Source of the DNA: Zantedeschia hybrid cultivar
Lineage: Eukaryota > Streptophyta > Magnoliopsida > Alismatales > Araceae
Direction: 5' to 3'
DNA: 64,000 bases
NCBI GenBank assembly: GCA_030544215.1
Contig: JARZZO010000004.1
Coordinates: 48,783,980-48,847,979, forward strand
Every line of letters starts with the position of its first letter. The stretch's first letter is position 1. The position numbers and the translations under genes were made by a program. Below the pieces are notes generated by a model. That model was given only the letters and a program-made list of their open reading frames with translations, was not told the origin of the DNA and made no database searches. Shown here one piece after another: positions 47,211-57,957 of this stretch.

Positions 47211-47883
47211 TGCAAAAGCACAGTTGAGTCGGCTCATTAACTTTTTTCTCTTCGAGTCCACGAGCTCATTGCATGCTGTTGTCTACAAGGATTTAGTCTA
47301 GGGCAAGAAATCTCATGAGGGAATTCGAAGTTGGATTGGACTCCAACCAAGATTTCCTCTCTATGAAGGAATCAGGAACTTTATTCTGATCGGAATCAGG
47401 GATTGAGACTCACATATCGCTCGGCCTCGAGCTCAGACTCGAAAGCAGAATGAAGCCCGAGAGTTTGCTTCGGACATGGTTTCTTTAATCAGAATTGACT
47501 TTCCCATGGATCTTGTTGCTATATAAGAATTCTTGGTCCAACCAATACAAGTACGTTTCCTAGATTCAAGTTATCTTGACTTTATTGGTCAATATTTATA
47601 TCTTGTGATTTCTTGAATCTGTTCCTTCGTGATCCTACTCACATCAGACCGAAAGACGCCACAGGGTAACAATTCGAAATATAACAGAACAAACAACGAG
47701 ACAATATGAAACAAACTTAAATACTATCAATTACTCTAAAATAAATCAAACTTCATAGTCAATACTAATGTTTTCAAATTAATAATGATAATTCATCTCT
47801 TAGAATCTCATATTAAATGATTCTCTCAATACAAATTTCTACTAGATTAGTGAAAAGTAAAGAGAATAATTTACTGCACAGGA
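47211..47883. other. No recognised gene; LTR-like fragment possible
   Basis: CTATATAAGAATTC near 47519 and TTCGTGATCCTACTCACATCAG near 47625 recall the TATA box and 3' end of LTR retrotransposons, but no partner LTR or coding region is visible. Confidence 0.3.
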
Positions 47884-48276
47884 AATTGGTATTATGCCGG
47901 CTGTCCTTATTTTTAATGAAAATAAATTATTTTTTAAATTTTTTTAGATGGGTCCCATTATTGACTTTTATGACCGTATAATCCGATATTTGATTTGACG
48001 ATTCAAAAAAGATGAAAAGTCAAAAATCAATCCCAAATGAACAGTAATTTTTTTTTTAGGTGGTCTCCATTATACATTATATGACCATACAATTTGATCT
48101 CTAATTGGACGAGATCTAAGTAAACATAAAAAATAAAAATCGACCCTAAATGAACACTGAAAAACACTACCAATCCGTGATCAAATTCTATGGTCATATA
48201 GACATAATGGGCCCATTTAAAAAATTCAAAAAATAAATTTTTATAGTTAAAAATACTGACTGCTAGTGTAGTAAAT
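47884..48276. mobile_element. Foldback MITE of the ACTGTTCAT-containing family
   Basis: AAATTATTTTTTAAATTTTTTTAGATGGGTCCCATTA at the left is complementary to TAATGGGCCCATTTAAAAAATTC...AATAAATTTTT at the right. Internal AATGAACAGTAA and AATGAACACTGA motifs match the 28.9, 33.0 and 48.7 kb elements. Confidence 0.6.
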
Positions 48277-48419
48277 TATTTGTAGAAGCAAATATAACCA
48301 ATCCACTAAGATAAAGCAGTAGTTTCTCATAGTCATTTCCCAAATTCACAATGCTCCTCTAATCAAACTCTTCATTTAATCTCTTGAAACTAACAGACGA
48401 AGTGAGTCCAATGAAACTT

Positions 48420-49714
48420 AGGGTCCATTTGGTAGTCAGGAAAATGGCAGTTAGGAAAACATTTTTAGGAAAACCTGATCCAAAAGTTTATTTGGTAATT
48501 CTGAAAACATCAGTCAACCAAAAAGTCCATACATTAACTCTCTCTAAATCAAGATTTTGGCATCCGAATGGATGGCCGGTATGCAGTTTTTCAAGACTTC
48601 CTGGCAATGTGTGTGATAAGGACGGTTGGCATATTTTTTATGGACCACTCAAATTCAATTATTAATTTTTTGTGGACCACAGAAAAATAAAATAAAAATG
48701 AAGACCCCCAACATTGCTTGTATAATCATATAATTAGATTTTTCATAGGAGAACTAAAAAAAACATGAAAATTCAAAAACCTTAGCTCCATGAATAGTGT
48801 ATTACTGTTCAGTGGGGCTAGGTTTTTAAATTTTCATCTTTTCTTGGGATGCTCGATCTAAAATCGAATTAGAAAGGCATGTAGGACATGTCAAGAGATT
48901 TCACAAAAAAATCAAAAAATATAAAAAATAAAAAATCGAGTCCCAATGAATAGTACACTACTATTTCATTGGGGCTCAGTTTTTTAATTTTCATCTTTTT
49001 TTGAGATGTCCAATCAACAATCGAATTATATGAGCATGTAGGTCATGTTAGAAGCATTTCAAAAAAATAAAAATAAAAATAAAAAACCAATCCCTAATGA
49101 ATAGTATACTACTGTTCATCCGATCCCTAATGAATAGTATACTACTGTTCATCGAGACTTGATTTTTAATTTTTTAGGATGGCTGATTGAAAATCTAATT
49201 ATGTAGACATGTAGGGCATATTGAGGGATTAAAAAAAAAATTAATTTAATTTTTTTAGTCTGATTGTACCATCAGGACTCCTAAGGGTGCAGTAAGTTAT
49301 TCTTCTTCTGAAATTATTTCTATTTATATCCTTAAAATTTAAGATATTATAATTTTAAGTAGAACTAGACCAAACTTACTCCAAGGTGAAAATTAAAAAG
49401 AAAGAAACAATATCTTTTAATGTTGATCATGTGAAGATATGACCTTTTTAATTTGAATTGTCTAATCTAATATTGAGTTGGGGTATTCTCTATGTCATGC
49501 TATGCTAAAAAAAAATTGTAATGCTAAATTTTTTTTATAAGTAAACAAATGTATGAAGTCATTTTTAGGAAAAGATTTTACGGGCAAACAAACTTAAGAA
49601 AATATTTTCAAAAGTGTCGAATGGTCGATTACATTTTTATTTTCCTCATAAATTGATTTCCTTAGAAAACATTTTCTATCCGATTATATTTTACGTGCAA
49701 CCAAATACACCCTC
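48420..49714. mobile_element. MITE with AGGGTCCATTTGGT ends carrying a nested foldback element
   Basis: AGGGTCCATTTGGTAG at the left and the complement of CAACCAAATACACCCT at the right are near-identical inverted ends. Both are followed inward by GGAAAAT / ACATTTTC-like sequence. About 48640-49290 inside is a separate foldback with repeated AATGAATAGTATACTACTGTTCAT, present twice in tandem near 49095-49160. No clear target duplication was found. Confidence 0.55.
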
Positions 49715-50700
49715 ATTAGATACTAAAATCTTACAAGTGACTTATAACATAATGATCAAACTACAACATATACCTTAGACAAAAACATATACAAAGCATA
49801 TCAAAATGTGTCATATGATGACACAATGAAGCATAACTTAAACATACTCAAATCTAATTAGCATAGTGCATCATAGTAAAAAATCAACAAATTAATGACT
49901 ATAGCTCTTATTAAAAGGTTTCACCTATCAAGGCATTGTATATACATACCACATGAGGTTACATATCTTTCACATAAGTGTGAAGTTATATTTTCATCAC
50001 TAAACTTCATATCTTAACATATCATATTAGATTATAATTATGAAAAATCAGATCACGTAGCATATCATGAATGTATAAATTATCACTTTATCCCTTGCTT
50101 AATTATGTACATATGCATCTAAATGACAGGGAGTCGAACATATATTAGAGTTTTTAGACAAAAAACAAACCTAATGAGGTGTTTGGTTACTATATTTTAT
50201 AGGCACTATCGATATCAATTTTGATATTGTTAAAATAATGGATGGTTGGTTACACTCTATCAATTTTAATAATCATATATTGGCAGAGTGTATTATCATA
50301 AACAATTGAATGCAAATCGGAACATGTATTATAAAACCAATAGATTTAGTCTTTGTGAGTCTAAAGACCACATCCCCTCTCCTAATTTCCTAACCTTTGA
50401 TTCTCTCTTTCCCCTTCAGCCATCATCCACTTTATTCCTCTGATACCAATTTTAATATTAATATTGTAAATTTACAAATATCAATATCAAAATTAATATT
50501 CCAACAAAACAGGACATAAGGTTTGATTATGTGCTGAATCAAAGATACCTAAATCCTACTATAATCACCAAATCGAAGTCTGGCTTCTGAATTTTACTCT
50601 TACCTATGTTACATTAATTACTCATCCAATCAAATGTTTAGTTGAGGTTAGTCCTTATAATCTACTTCAGATTGCAATGTTTATAAATATTGTTTACATG
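49715..50700. other. AT-rich DNA without recognised genes
   Basis: Possibly a decayed MITE at about 50170-50520 (GAGGTGTTTGGTTACTATATT at the left), but its right end is unclear. No other features seen. Confidence 0.35.
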
Positions 50701-51204
50701 TAGATTCCACATATCTTACGGTAAGCAAAGATATCATTACAGTGAATTAACATGGTCAAACATGATCAAACATCTTAACATATTTAATACTATTTAATTC
50801 CACAAAGCATGATAAGTTTCAATTCAAAAAGGCAAGATAGTCCAAAAACTAATTGGTAATCAAATCAAATACAAGTGGTAGATAAAAATATGTCTAGAGA
50901 GCTAAGATCAAATTTCATTATTCTTAAAATAACATTCATAATTTTTGTAAATTTTAAATAAAAATAGTGATAGATAATTCTAATAAAAATTTCAACATGA
51001 TATGCACCTAATGGAATTTCTAGATGATAAAATATTGAAAAATCATTATAGATAACTAATGGGAAAGATTAGTCAATATAAGGGTTTAAGGTAAATCAGG
51101 CAACCATGCATTTTCATATAGACTATCTCAAACTTTCATGATTCATTGATTCTTGATTCAAAGTTGAAAATTAAGACTTTTAATTGTTGAATATGCTTTA
51201 GAAG
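50701..51204. repeat. Direct repeat, copy 1 (~505 bp)
   Basis: TAGATTCCACATATCTTACGG... is repeated at 53078-53586 in the same orientation with ~95% identity by eye and a few small indels. The flanks differ on both sides. These could be parts of two LTRs or a segmental copy. Confidence 0.85.
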
Positions 51205-53077
51205 TGTTGGAAAATCTTCATGCATCAAACATAAAAATAGAAGCAGAAGCATGCATGGAGACGGATCATGGCGAGAAATGAGATGTTACCTTCACGTCCA
51301 CATAGAGAGATGAACTGGAAAACTTCGAGAGGACAAGGAAGAAAATTACGAGGAAAGCACCTTCCTTTGTTCCACGCTTCAAGACCCAAGCCCACTCGGT
51401 GATGATTTCTTGAAGAATAGCTCGTAAAGAGAGAGAGAGACTTTAGAGAAAAGGAGAAGGAATTAAAAAAACCTCTTAGGTAGCCATTCCGTTCTCCCTC
51501 TCTCCTTATTTATTTTTCACGTTTCTCATTCAAAAGTAAGAGGGAACAGGTGTGGGAGGGAGATAGAAGTGAGGTGTGTGTTGTGATTCCCAACCATAGG
51601 TCAAAAACCACTTTACATGGGCTCCACGTTAATTCCCCACTTGTCCCACTTCCATGCCCCACGTAGGCACTTGCATGGGTTCATGCTCCCATACATTAAC
51701 ATCTCTTACTTACGCACGGAAGGCAAATGTTAATAAACAATCTCTCTTAGTTGCTGCAATCCAACTGTCATACAGGAAATGAAGCGTGCGACCTTATGAG
51801 CATAATGTGATCAAGCGAGTAGTGATCTATTAAGTTATCACCAAAACTAACGGAACACAATAGTGCTCAAGTCTCATGGTACCCCAGACAATCTTATATT
51901 CACATGATTTAACATTCTGGATCTTTGAGATAAATAACTGGCAGTGTTAAATTCCAAATATCATGTGATCATAACTCTATCTGCACACAACTGATCTAGG
52001 AACTCACACAATGATCAAGTAGAGATCCATTCATCATTCTCATTTATTGGTCGTGTATTGCACATGCAGTATGAAACGTATGTTATAGTATTCTTCCACA
52101 TATGTAGACGTGTCATTTTTAAATTTATCATTAAACACCATACGGATCTTAATCTAATCACTCCCACTGCGATTAACCTGAGCCTCATAACTTAGTCACT
52201 CCCACTCAGTGCTTTGTCTCAATAAAGTGAAGGATATAATTTGAAATGAACAGAAAGAATAATACATCTAAAATAGGCTTCAGTAGATAAGAACTTCGAG
52301 GGTAGAAAGTGATTTGCAATGGAAAGCATCTCTATTTTTGCTAGGAATCGATAAGACTTTGAGTTCATATATAGAATAAGCATATAGAACTATGGAAGCA
52401 GGTTGGATGATAGAATTATTAGATACACTGCATGAACCAACCGGCTAGGACCGTTGGCTTCACTCTGTCTTTCTTAAAAGTTTCAGATTCGAATTGTTAG
52501 GAAGTCTAAAAACTCTTATTGTCATTTTGTCTAAACATGTTGTAAAAATATTTCTCTTGTTTGTGAAATTATTTTTTTAGAGATCAATTTGGATTCGGAA
52601 TTATCGCCTAATTAGGCTGAATAATCGGACTGCGCAAAATTCTTTTTCTTTAAGAGAATATATCAAACTTTATTTAGAATTGAATCTTGGTCTCCTACAT
52701 ATATACATTTGGTCATTGCGCCACTCCTTTCAAAAAATAAATAAATACAGTGTGCACATATCTTTTTTTTTTTTTTTGTGGTTCTTGTATTATTTCACGG
52801 TTATCTTCAAAGATAGACTCCTCCACCCTTCTGATATGTTTAATCTGAATTAAACTCATGAAGGCTTAAGATCATGCATGGAAGTGAATTATCCTCAACA
52901 AATTATTTAAATTAGTCACGGTCGTTACCATAGACCTAAAAAACTAAAAAGTACAATATCGTCATAATATGACGTCCTATTGTACCGATGCAATTTGGCC
53001 AGATGGGTGGGAGTATCTACCTATCTTCCGGAATCATCCTTGGGCCTCTCTCATGAAAACTTCGCCCGTTCCACATA
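51205..53077. other. Region between the direct repeats; likely old LTR-element DNA
   Basis: No open frame with retroelement motifs was found. CTTGTCCCACTTCC, CACTCCCACTGCG and CACTCCCACTCAGT phrases near 51640 and 52160-52215 are reminiscent of minus-strand Copia 3' sequences, only a weak hint. A degenerate SINE is listed separately. Confidence 0.3.
52440..52735 (+). mobile_element. Degenerate tRNA-derived SINE
   Basis: CCGGCTAGGACCGTTGGCTT resembles the A-box head, and CAGATTCGAATTG the B box. The body keeps GGATTCGGAATTATCGCCTAATTAGGC, the same core as the copy at 32.6 kb. Confidence 0.55.
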
Positions 53078-53586
53078 TAGATTCCACATATCTTACGGTA
53101 AGCAAAGATATCATTACAGTGAATTAACATGGCCAAACATAATCAAACATCTTAACATATTTAATACTATTTTATTCCACAAAGCATGAGAAGTTTCAAT
53201 TCAAAAATGCAAGATAGTCCAAAAACTAATTGGTAGTCAAATCAAATACAAGTGGTAGATAAAAATATGTCTAGAGAGCTAAGATCAAATTTCATTATTC
53301 TTAAAATAACATTCATAATTTTTGTAAATTTTAAATAAAAATAATGATAGATAATTCTAATAAAAATTTCAACATGATAGACACTTAATGGCATTTCTAG
53401 ATGATAAAATATTCAAAAATCATTATAGGTAACTAATGGGAAAGATTAGTCAATGCAAGGGTTTAAGGTAAATCGGGCAACCATGCATTTTCATATAGAC
53501 TATCTCAAACTTTCATGATTAATTTGATTCTTGATTCAAACTTGAAAATAAATTAACACTTTTAATTGTTGAATATGATTTAGAAG
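53078..53586. repeat. Direct repeat, copy 2 (~509 bp)
   Basis: This is the partner of 50701-51204, offset by 2377 bp. It is followed by DNA unrelated to that after copy 1. Confidence 0.85.
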
Positions 53587-55646
53587 AATCAAAGTAATGA
53601 TGAACAAAATTTTATAAAATAATATTAGCTAGGTTTATCAAATGTCTACCTCTTGAGTGAAGGATTCTTCCTAGAGCTTCTTACTTCTCCCTTTCTTCTC
53701 GTCTTCTAAGGCTCTCCTTGAGTCCTATTTCTCTCTTGAAACGTAGATTTGAATTAGCAAAGTTTTCCCTTCGTGCTGCAAGTCCTTTCTCACATAATCT
53801 CTCACAATAGTGGAAATCTCTCTCTCTTTCTCTCTCACACACAAAAAAAAAAAAAAAAAAGATGGGCAATGGAGAAATTTATGTGTAGTAAACTTTCATC
53901 CTTCTAATCTTATTTAGATTCCCGCTTCTCTTTCTAAAAGAAGTTCAAGATTAGATCCCAGAAAAACTAAAAATATTTTCTATTCTGAACATGAACCCAT
54001 CTAAAGATGACTTATTTGGACCCTCTAAATGACTTAATTACTGAAAGTAATCATCATCAAAATTGTACATTTTCAAATCACTTTTTCACTGGGGACAATC
54101 TAATCTAACTTTGACATATTTATAAAGAGTCATTGCCAAAGTAACTAGAGTTTGTTCTATGAACTCGTAAACAGTGGGTTAGTTAATTTTATGGGCCATA
54201 TCTAATGGACTTAATGGGCATAAATAACTAATATATGGAATTTTATATGTACTAAATGAAAAAATTATTTTTATTTTTTTTGTAAATTTATTTCCTTAAA
54301 AGATCCTTTTTTATTTGAAGATATTTACATAAAAGCAAATGAACCCTAAGGCCGTTTAGTTTGGTAAAACATGGCATTTCTACGAGACATTGAATATGGA
54401 ATTTTACTACGTTTTATAGTACTTAACCCCTTAGTATGACCTAACAATTCCAAATGATGTTAAAGTTAACTTTATTCGTCATCAAGGTTCCCACTAATAA
54501 CTCCGTTCTTGATTTTATCTGTCAAGATTCTATCAAGACAAATACTTGCCACATCATTCTCGGGTGCAGAAAGTCGAGTGGAATGCACCTCCGAATCTAA
54601 AAAGGTACATGTTCTCCAAAATACGAATATGTTCTCTAAAATTCTAAATAAAAAGTAATCTTTTTTTCAAGGGATGCCCATATGCTCCAATGTGATGGCG
54701 CGTCAATGCCATTATAACGCTGCAAGAGGGCATGTGAGGGCGCCATGTGATCTTTCTGAATTAAGAGGTACGTTCTAAATAAAAGTGGTGCAACAATTAT
54801 TTCTCTTCCATCAAATACTTGACACTTTCATGTTCGGTCCATCCTAACGCCATTTCAACACGCATTATGACCAAATCTTGGCTACAAAACTTGTAATGAA
54901 AATGTGACTTCTGAGGTGGTATAAATTAAGGTGAGGCAGCACAGACCACCGTTGTTGAGGTAAATAATAATAACAATAGCAATCGTAACAATGGAGCTTC
55001 AATCATAAGGTTGACATGTGTAGTGAACAGTAAGGACTTAAAAGTATGTTGGGAGACAAATTGTGTGGGCCTTACTCTCTATGTTTCGGTGTGCCTTCAT
55101 CGTAAGAGTCAAGAATAAATCAGTCATTTGTGTCAAATTCATCCTAAACTTATATAAGTGAAGATATCTTCAGACATAAAAAATGAAGTCGAGAAGATCT
55201 TGTCTAGTATTGGCAGACAAAAGAGGATAGGATGTCAAGGAAAATCCACTTGTGAACGTTTCTGATCGGTGCAAGGTGGAAACAAAACATCCATAAATGG
55301 CCAGCCCTCCCAGAACTTATCCACAATTGGAAAGTAAACTTGCCACAAATGGTCTCAGAATTGAAGTTGAAGCACAAACTGAACTGTCATCTTGTCGCTA
55401 TTATCTTTGATGAAGGAACAAAGTGTGTCATCTGATCAGTTCCTATCCTGGCTAGTATTATTACTTATGGAAACAAGCTCATCTGATCACCCAAACAAAA
55501 TATAGTCTTCTCCCATAAAATCAACTGAAAACTATGTTTACTGTGATGATCTGGTGAATAAGAGAGCATGTCTTCTCTATTGTATTGCTCATATATGTAC
55601 AAGTACAGTACCCCAAAACGTGGCAAGGTCAACAGGCGGACCGACA
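53587..55646. other. No recognised gene
   Basis: A CT tract and a poly-A run occur near 53818-53860. The rest is AT-rich to balanced DNA with only short open frames lacking motifs. Confidence 0.4.
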
Positions 55647-56092
55647 TGTTGGGTTTTCTCGGTTTCTCCGGATCGCTTACGCAGCGGAAAAACAAAAATA
55701 TTTACAGCGATCCGTTCCCGTTTCGGAATCTAAAATACAAGATAATCGGATTATCTGTTCTCACCGTGTGCGGATTCGAATCCGCAGCCGTTCAGTTCCG
55801 TCGGTGTGACACCGCAAGCCGCGCAAGCGCCCGGCCTCTAGCGAAGTCCACGCGATCCTCCCCGCGACGGATATCCTCGAGTTCCTCGTTCTTCGCAGCC
55901 CACGAAGCCTCCGCCGGTCGCCGCAATAATCGCCGCAGCGCGCGGACGATTTCCAGTCGAACGGGATTCGGAGAAGTGGCGGAGTAGATCTGGATCTGCC
56001 TGGACGCCAGAGGAAGACAAAAACTGAGGAGGGGCGGCTAGGGTTAGCAGCAGCTTGGCCTGCTCAGCCCGTTCGCTATGTTTTATACTAAC
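55647..56092 (+). repeat. Start of a Copia-like LTR, cut by element B
   Basis: TGTTGGGTTTTCTCGG followed by GGATCGCTTACGCAGCGGAAAAAC resembles the first bases of many monocot Copia LTRs. The GC-rich stretch to 56090 would be the rest. It is interrupted by TGTAGACACG at 56093. Open frames here (for example 55568-55987) have no motif. Confidence 0.45.
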
Positions 56093-56266
56093 TGTAGACA
56101 CGCTAATTTTGACGTCATTTCGAGTAAATTTCATATCATACAATAATGCCTCGAAATGGTTTGATAATTAATCACTAATTAATTTTTATTAATCTTTTTA
56201 AGTGTCGGGTTTAACAGATGTGTTTAAGTTAATCAATTGAATTGGTTTTAGCTCAAATTTGAGTTA

Positions 56267-56617
56267 AAATATGAAGAATTATGAAAGACGTCGACCCAAG
56301 TGGACGCTATTTAGACTTTATTCTTATTTTAGCGATTAAATTTGAATTTTAATTAATTAATTAATTAACTAAAAGGCGTCTGGTAATGTAGACGCGTTTT
56401 AAGTTTCCTAAGTGATTTTAACTTCCCCTCCGGATGTTTATCCTTATCTTAATTAGTGTAAAAGACGTCTATACAGGTGGACGCATTTTACCTAATAAAG
56501 ATAAAGATAAGTTTTTTCGGATATTTATCCTTATCTTAATTAATCTTAAAGGCGTCAGCCATGGTGGACGCGTTTTAGATAATTACAGATAAAGATGAAT
56601 TAATTAGTATTTATCTG
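56267..56617. repeat. Chain of four ~88 bp foldbacks in the element B LTR
   Basis: GACGTC or GGCGTC, then ~10 nt, then GACGC recurs at about 56288, 56375, 56464 and 56551 (steps 87-89 bp). Outside each core the flanks pair further. For example, CTTATCTTAATTAGTGTAAAA before the third core pairs imperfectly with TTTTACCTAATAAAGATAAAG after it, so arms reach ~25-33 nt. Confidence 0.75.
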
Positions 56618-56676
56618 TCAATTAAGATGGATAAATTTGGAGTTTTTCAATGTTAATCGCGAACGCAAGAAAAGCC

Positions 56677-56684
56677 TATAAATA
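56677..56684 (+). promoter_or_regulatory. TATA box of the element B LTR
   Basis: TATAAATA in GCCTATAAATACC, conserved in the inverted copy at 61551-61558. It probably positions the U3/R start ~30 bp downstream. Confidence 0.65.
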
Positions 56685-57416
56685 CCTTGCATGTTGAAGA
56701 GTTAAAAAAAAAAAGAGAGAGAGTTGAAATCCATTAAAGAGAGAGCATTATTATAGCGAGTTGAAGATCGAAGCAACAACGTCGGAACGCTGGAGCACTG
56801 CCATTTCCAGAAGTCGGCGTCCTTTCAAGATCTTCATCCTTTCAAAGCTTCATCCGATTGGGCATAAGTGTTTCATTTTTGCATTTTCATCTTCATTAAT
56901 TTCATTCTTCATCCACTTCATGCAAACACACACCACAGCATAATTTTTCAAAACCTACTTGATTTAAGGGGTTTCAAAGCCACTCAACAAGTAAGTTTGA
57001 TGTTCAATCATATGTTCAAAATCATGATTAGTTCAGATACTGCTTCTACTTAAATTCTCATCATCATTGTTTCTTCGTTTTCTGTTTCTGTCTCTACTGC
57101 ACTCAACAACAACGAGAGATTCAAAAGGGGAAATCAAGCACAAAGTCAGAAAGACTTCTGGACGATCCTCAACCTCAAATTCAACAGCAAGAACAAAAAG
57201 CAAAGAAAGGGCTCTCTTTCTTCAGCCGGCTGAAGAAGGGGAACCAAGGACTCAATCTTCCGCGTTTGAACAGGTAAGCGATCATATCTCTTTTGAAACT
57301 TTTTAGTTAAAAGTTTTTGGCGATCACTGCACTTAGTTGCTATTTTTAATAGGTTAGTTTACACTAAACAACATAGATTTTTCATGTTAATCACACGGTC
57401 ATCCTAAGCACCTACA

Positions 57417-57957
57417 GCTTTTTTGGCGATCACGATGGGACTTGGTCTCGCCATCTTTTAAGTTTTTTTGTTCTTGCTGTCATCAACCGGGTACCCACGG
57501 TGCACCATTTGTGTCTTTCGACACGTCCTCACCAATTGGTGAGTGTTTTAGTTTAATTAATTTCCCTCGTGCACCACGTGCACACCCCAGTGGCAAGATC
57601 TTGCCCTCCCCTTGATTAATTCAAAAAGCTGTTTTTGTGATAAAAATGATGTGTGATTGATTGTTTTTCTAGTTGTTTAGTTAGTAAATCATCCTGTTTA
57701 AAATCTGGAACTAAAAATTTTTGCATGAGTCGATTGTTTACTGCTTTTTATCTTGTTTGAGGAGGATTCAACCCAGAAAATCCTCCTGGAAAACTGTTTC
57801 TGCGAACTGAAAAGCGTCCAGGAGCACTGACGCGTTTCAAACCGCGTCAACACCCCTAGACGCCTTTAAGTCTTCACAGTTTCTCTGCTGTCTGCATCTG
57901 CTTCTACGAAAAATTAAGTTCTGTTTTGAATAGCGTCGACGACTGATCGTTTCGAAT
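57417..57957 (+). other. Element B leader with primer-binding site and palindromes
   Basis: TGGCGATCACGATGGGA at 57424-57440 fits the TGGCGA-type primer-binding sites of Tat elements. Further on are perfect palindromes CTCACCAATTGGTGAG (57528-57543) and GGCAAGATCTTGCC (about 57591-57604). A pair of GCGTC/GACGC hairpins lies at about 57813-57863. No gag is reached before the next element interrupts. Confidence 0.6.

Larger units (their letters stand above)
56093..57416 (+). repeat. Element B, 5' LTR (forward copy)
   Basis: It runs from TGTAGACACG to CACCTACA (1324 bp), with TG...CA ends. A TATAAATA lies at 56677-56684, followed by A-rich and GAGAGA tracts. A primer-binding-site-like TGGCGATCACGATGGGA starts 7 bp downstream, so it is a 5' LTR. 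A second full copy lies inverted at 60837-62143. The TGTAGACAC start is shared with element A, suggesting a related Tat family. Confidence 0.85.
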
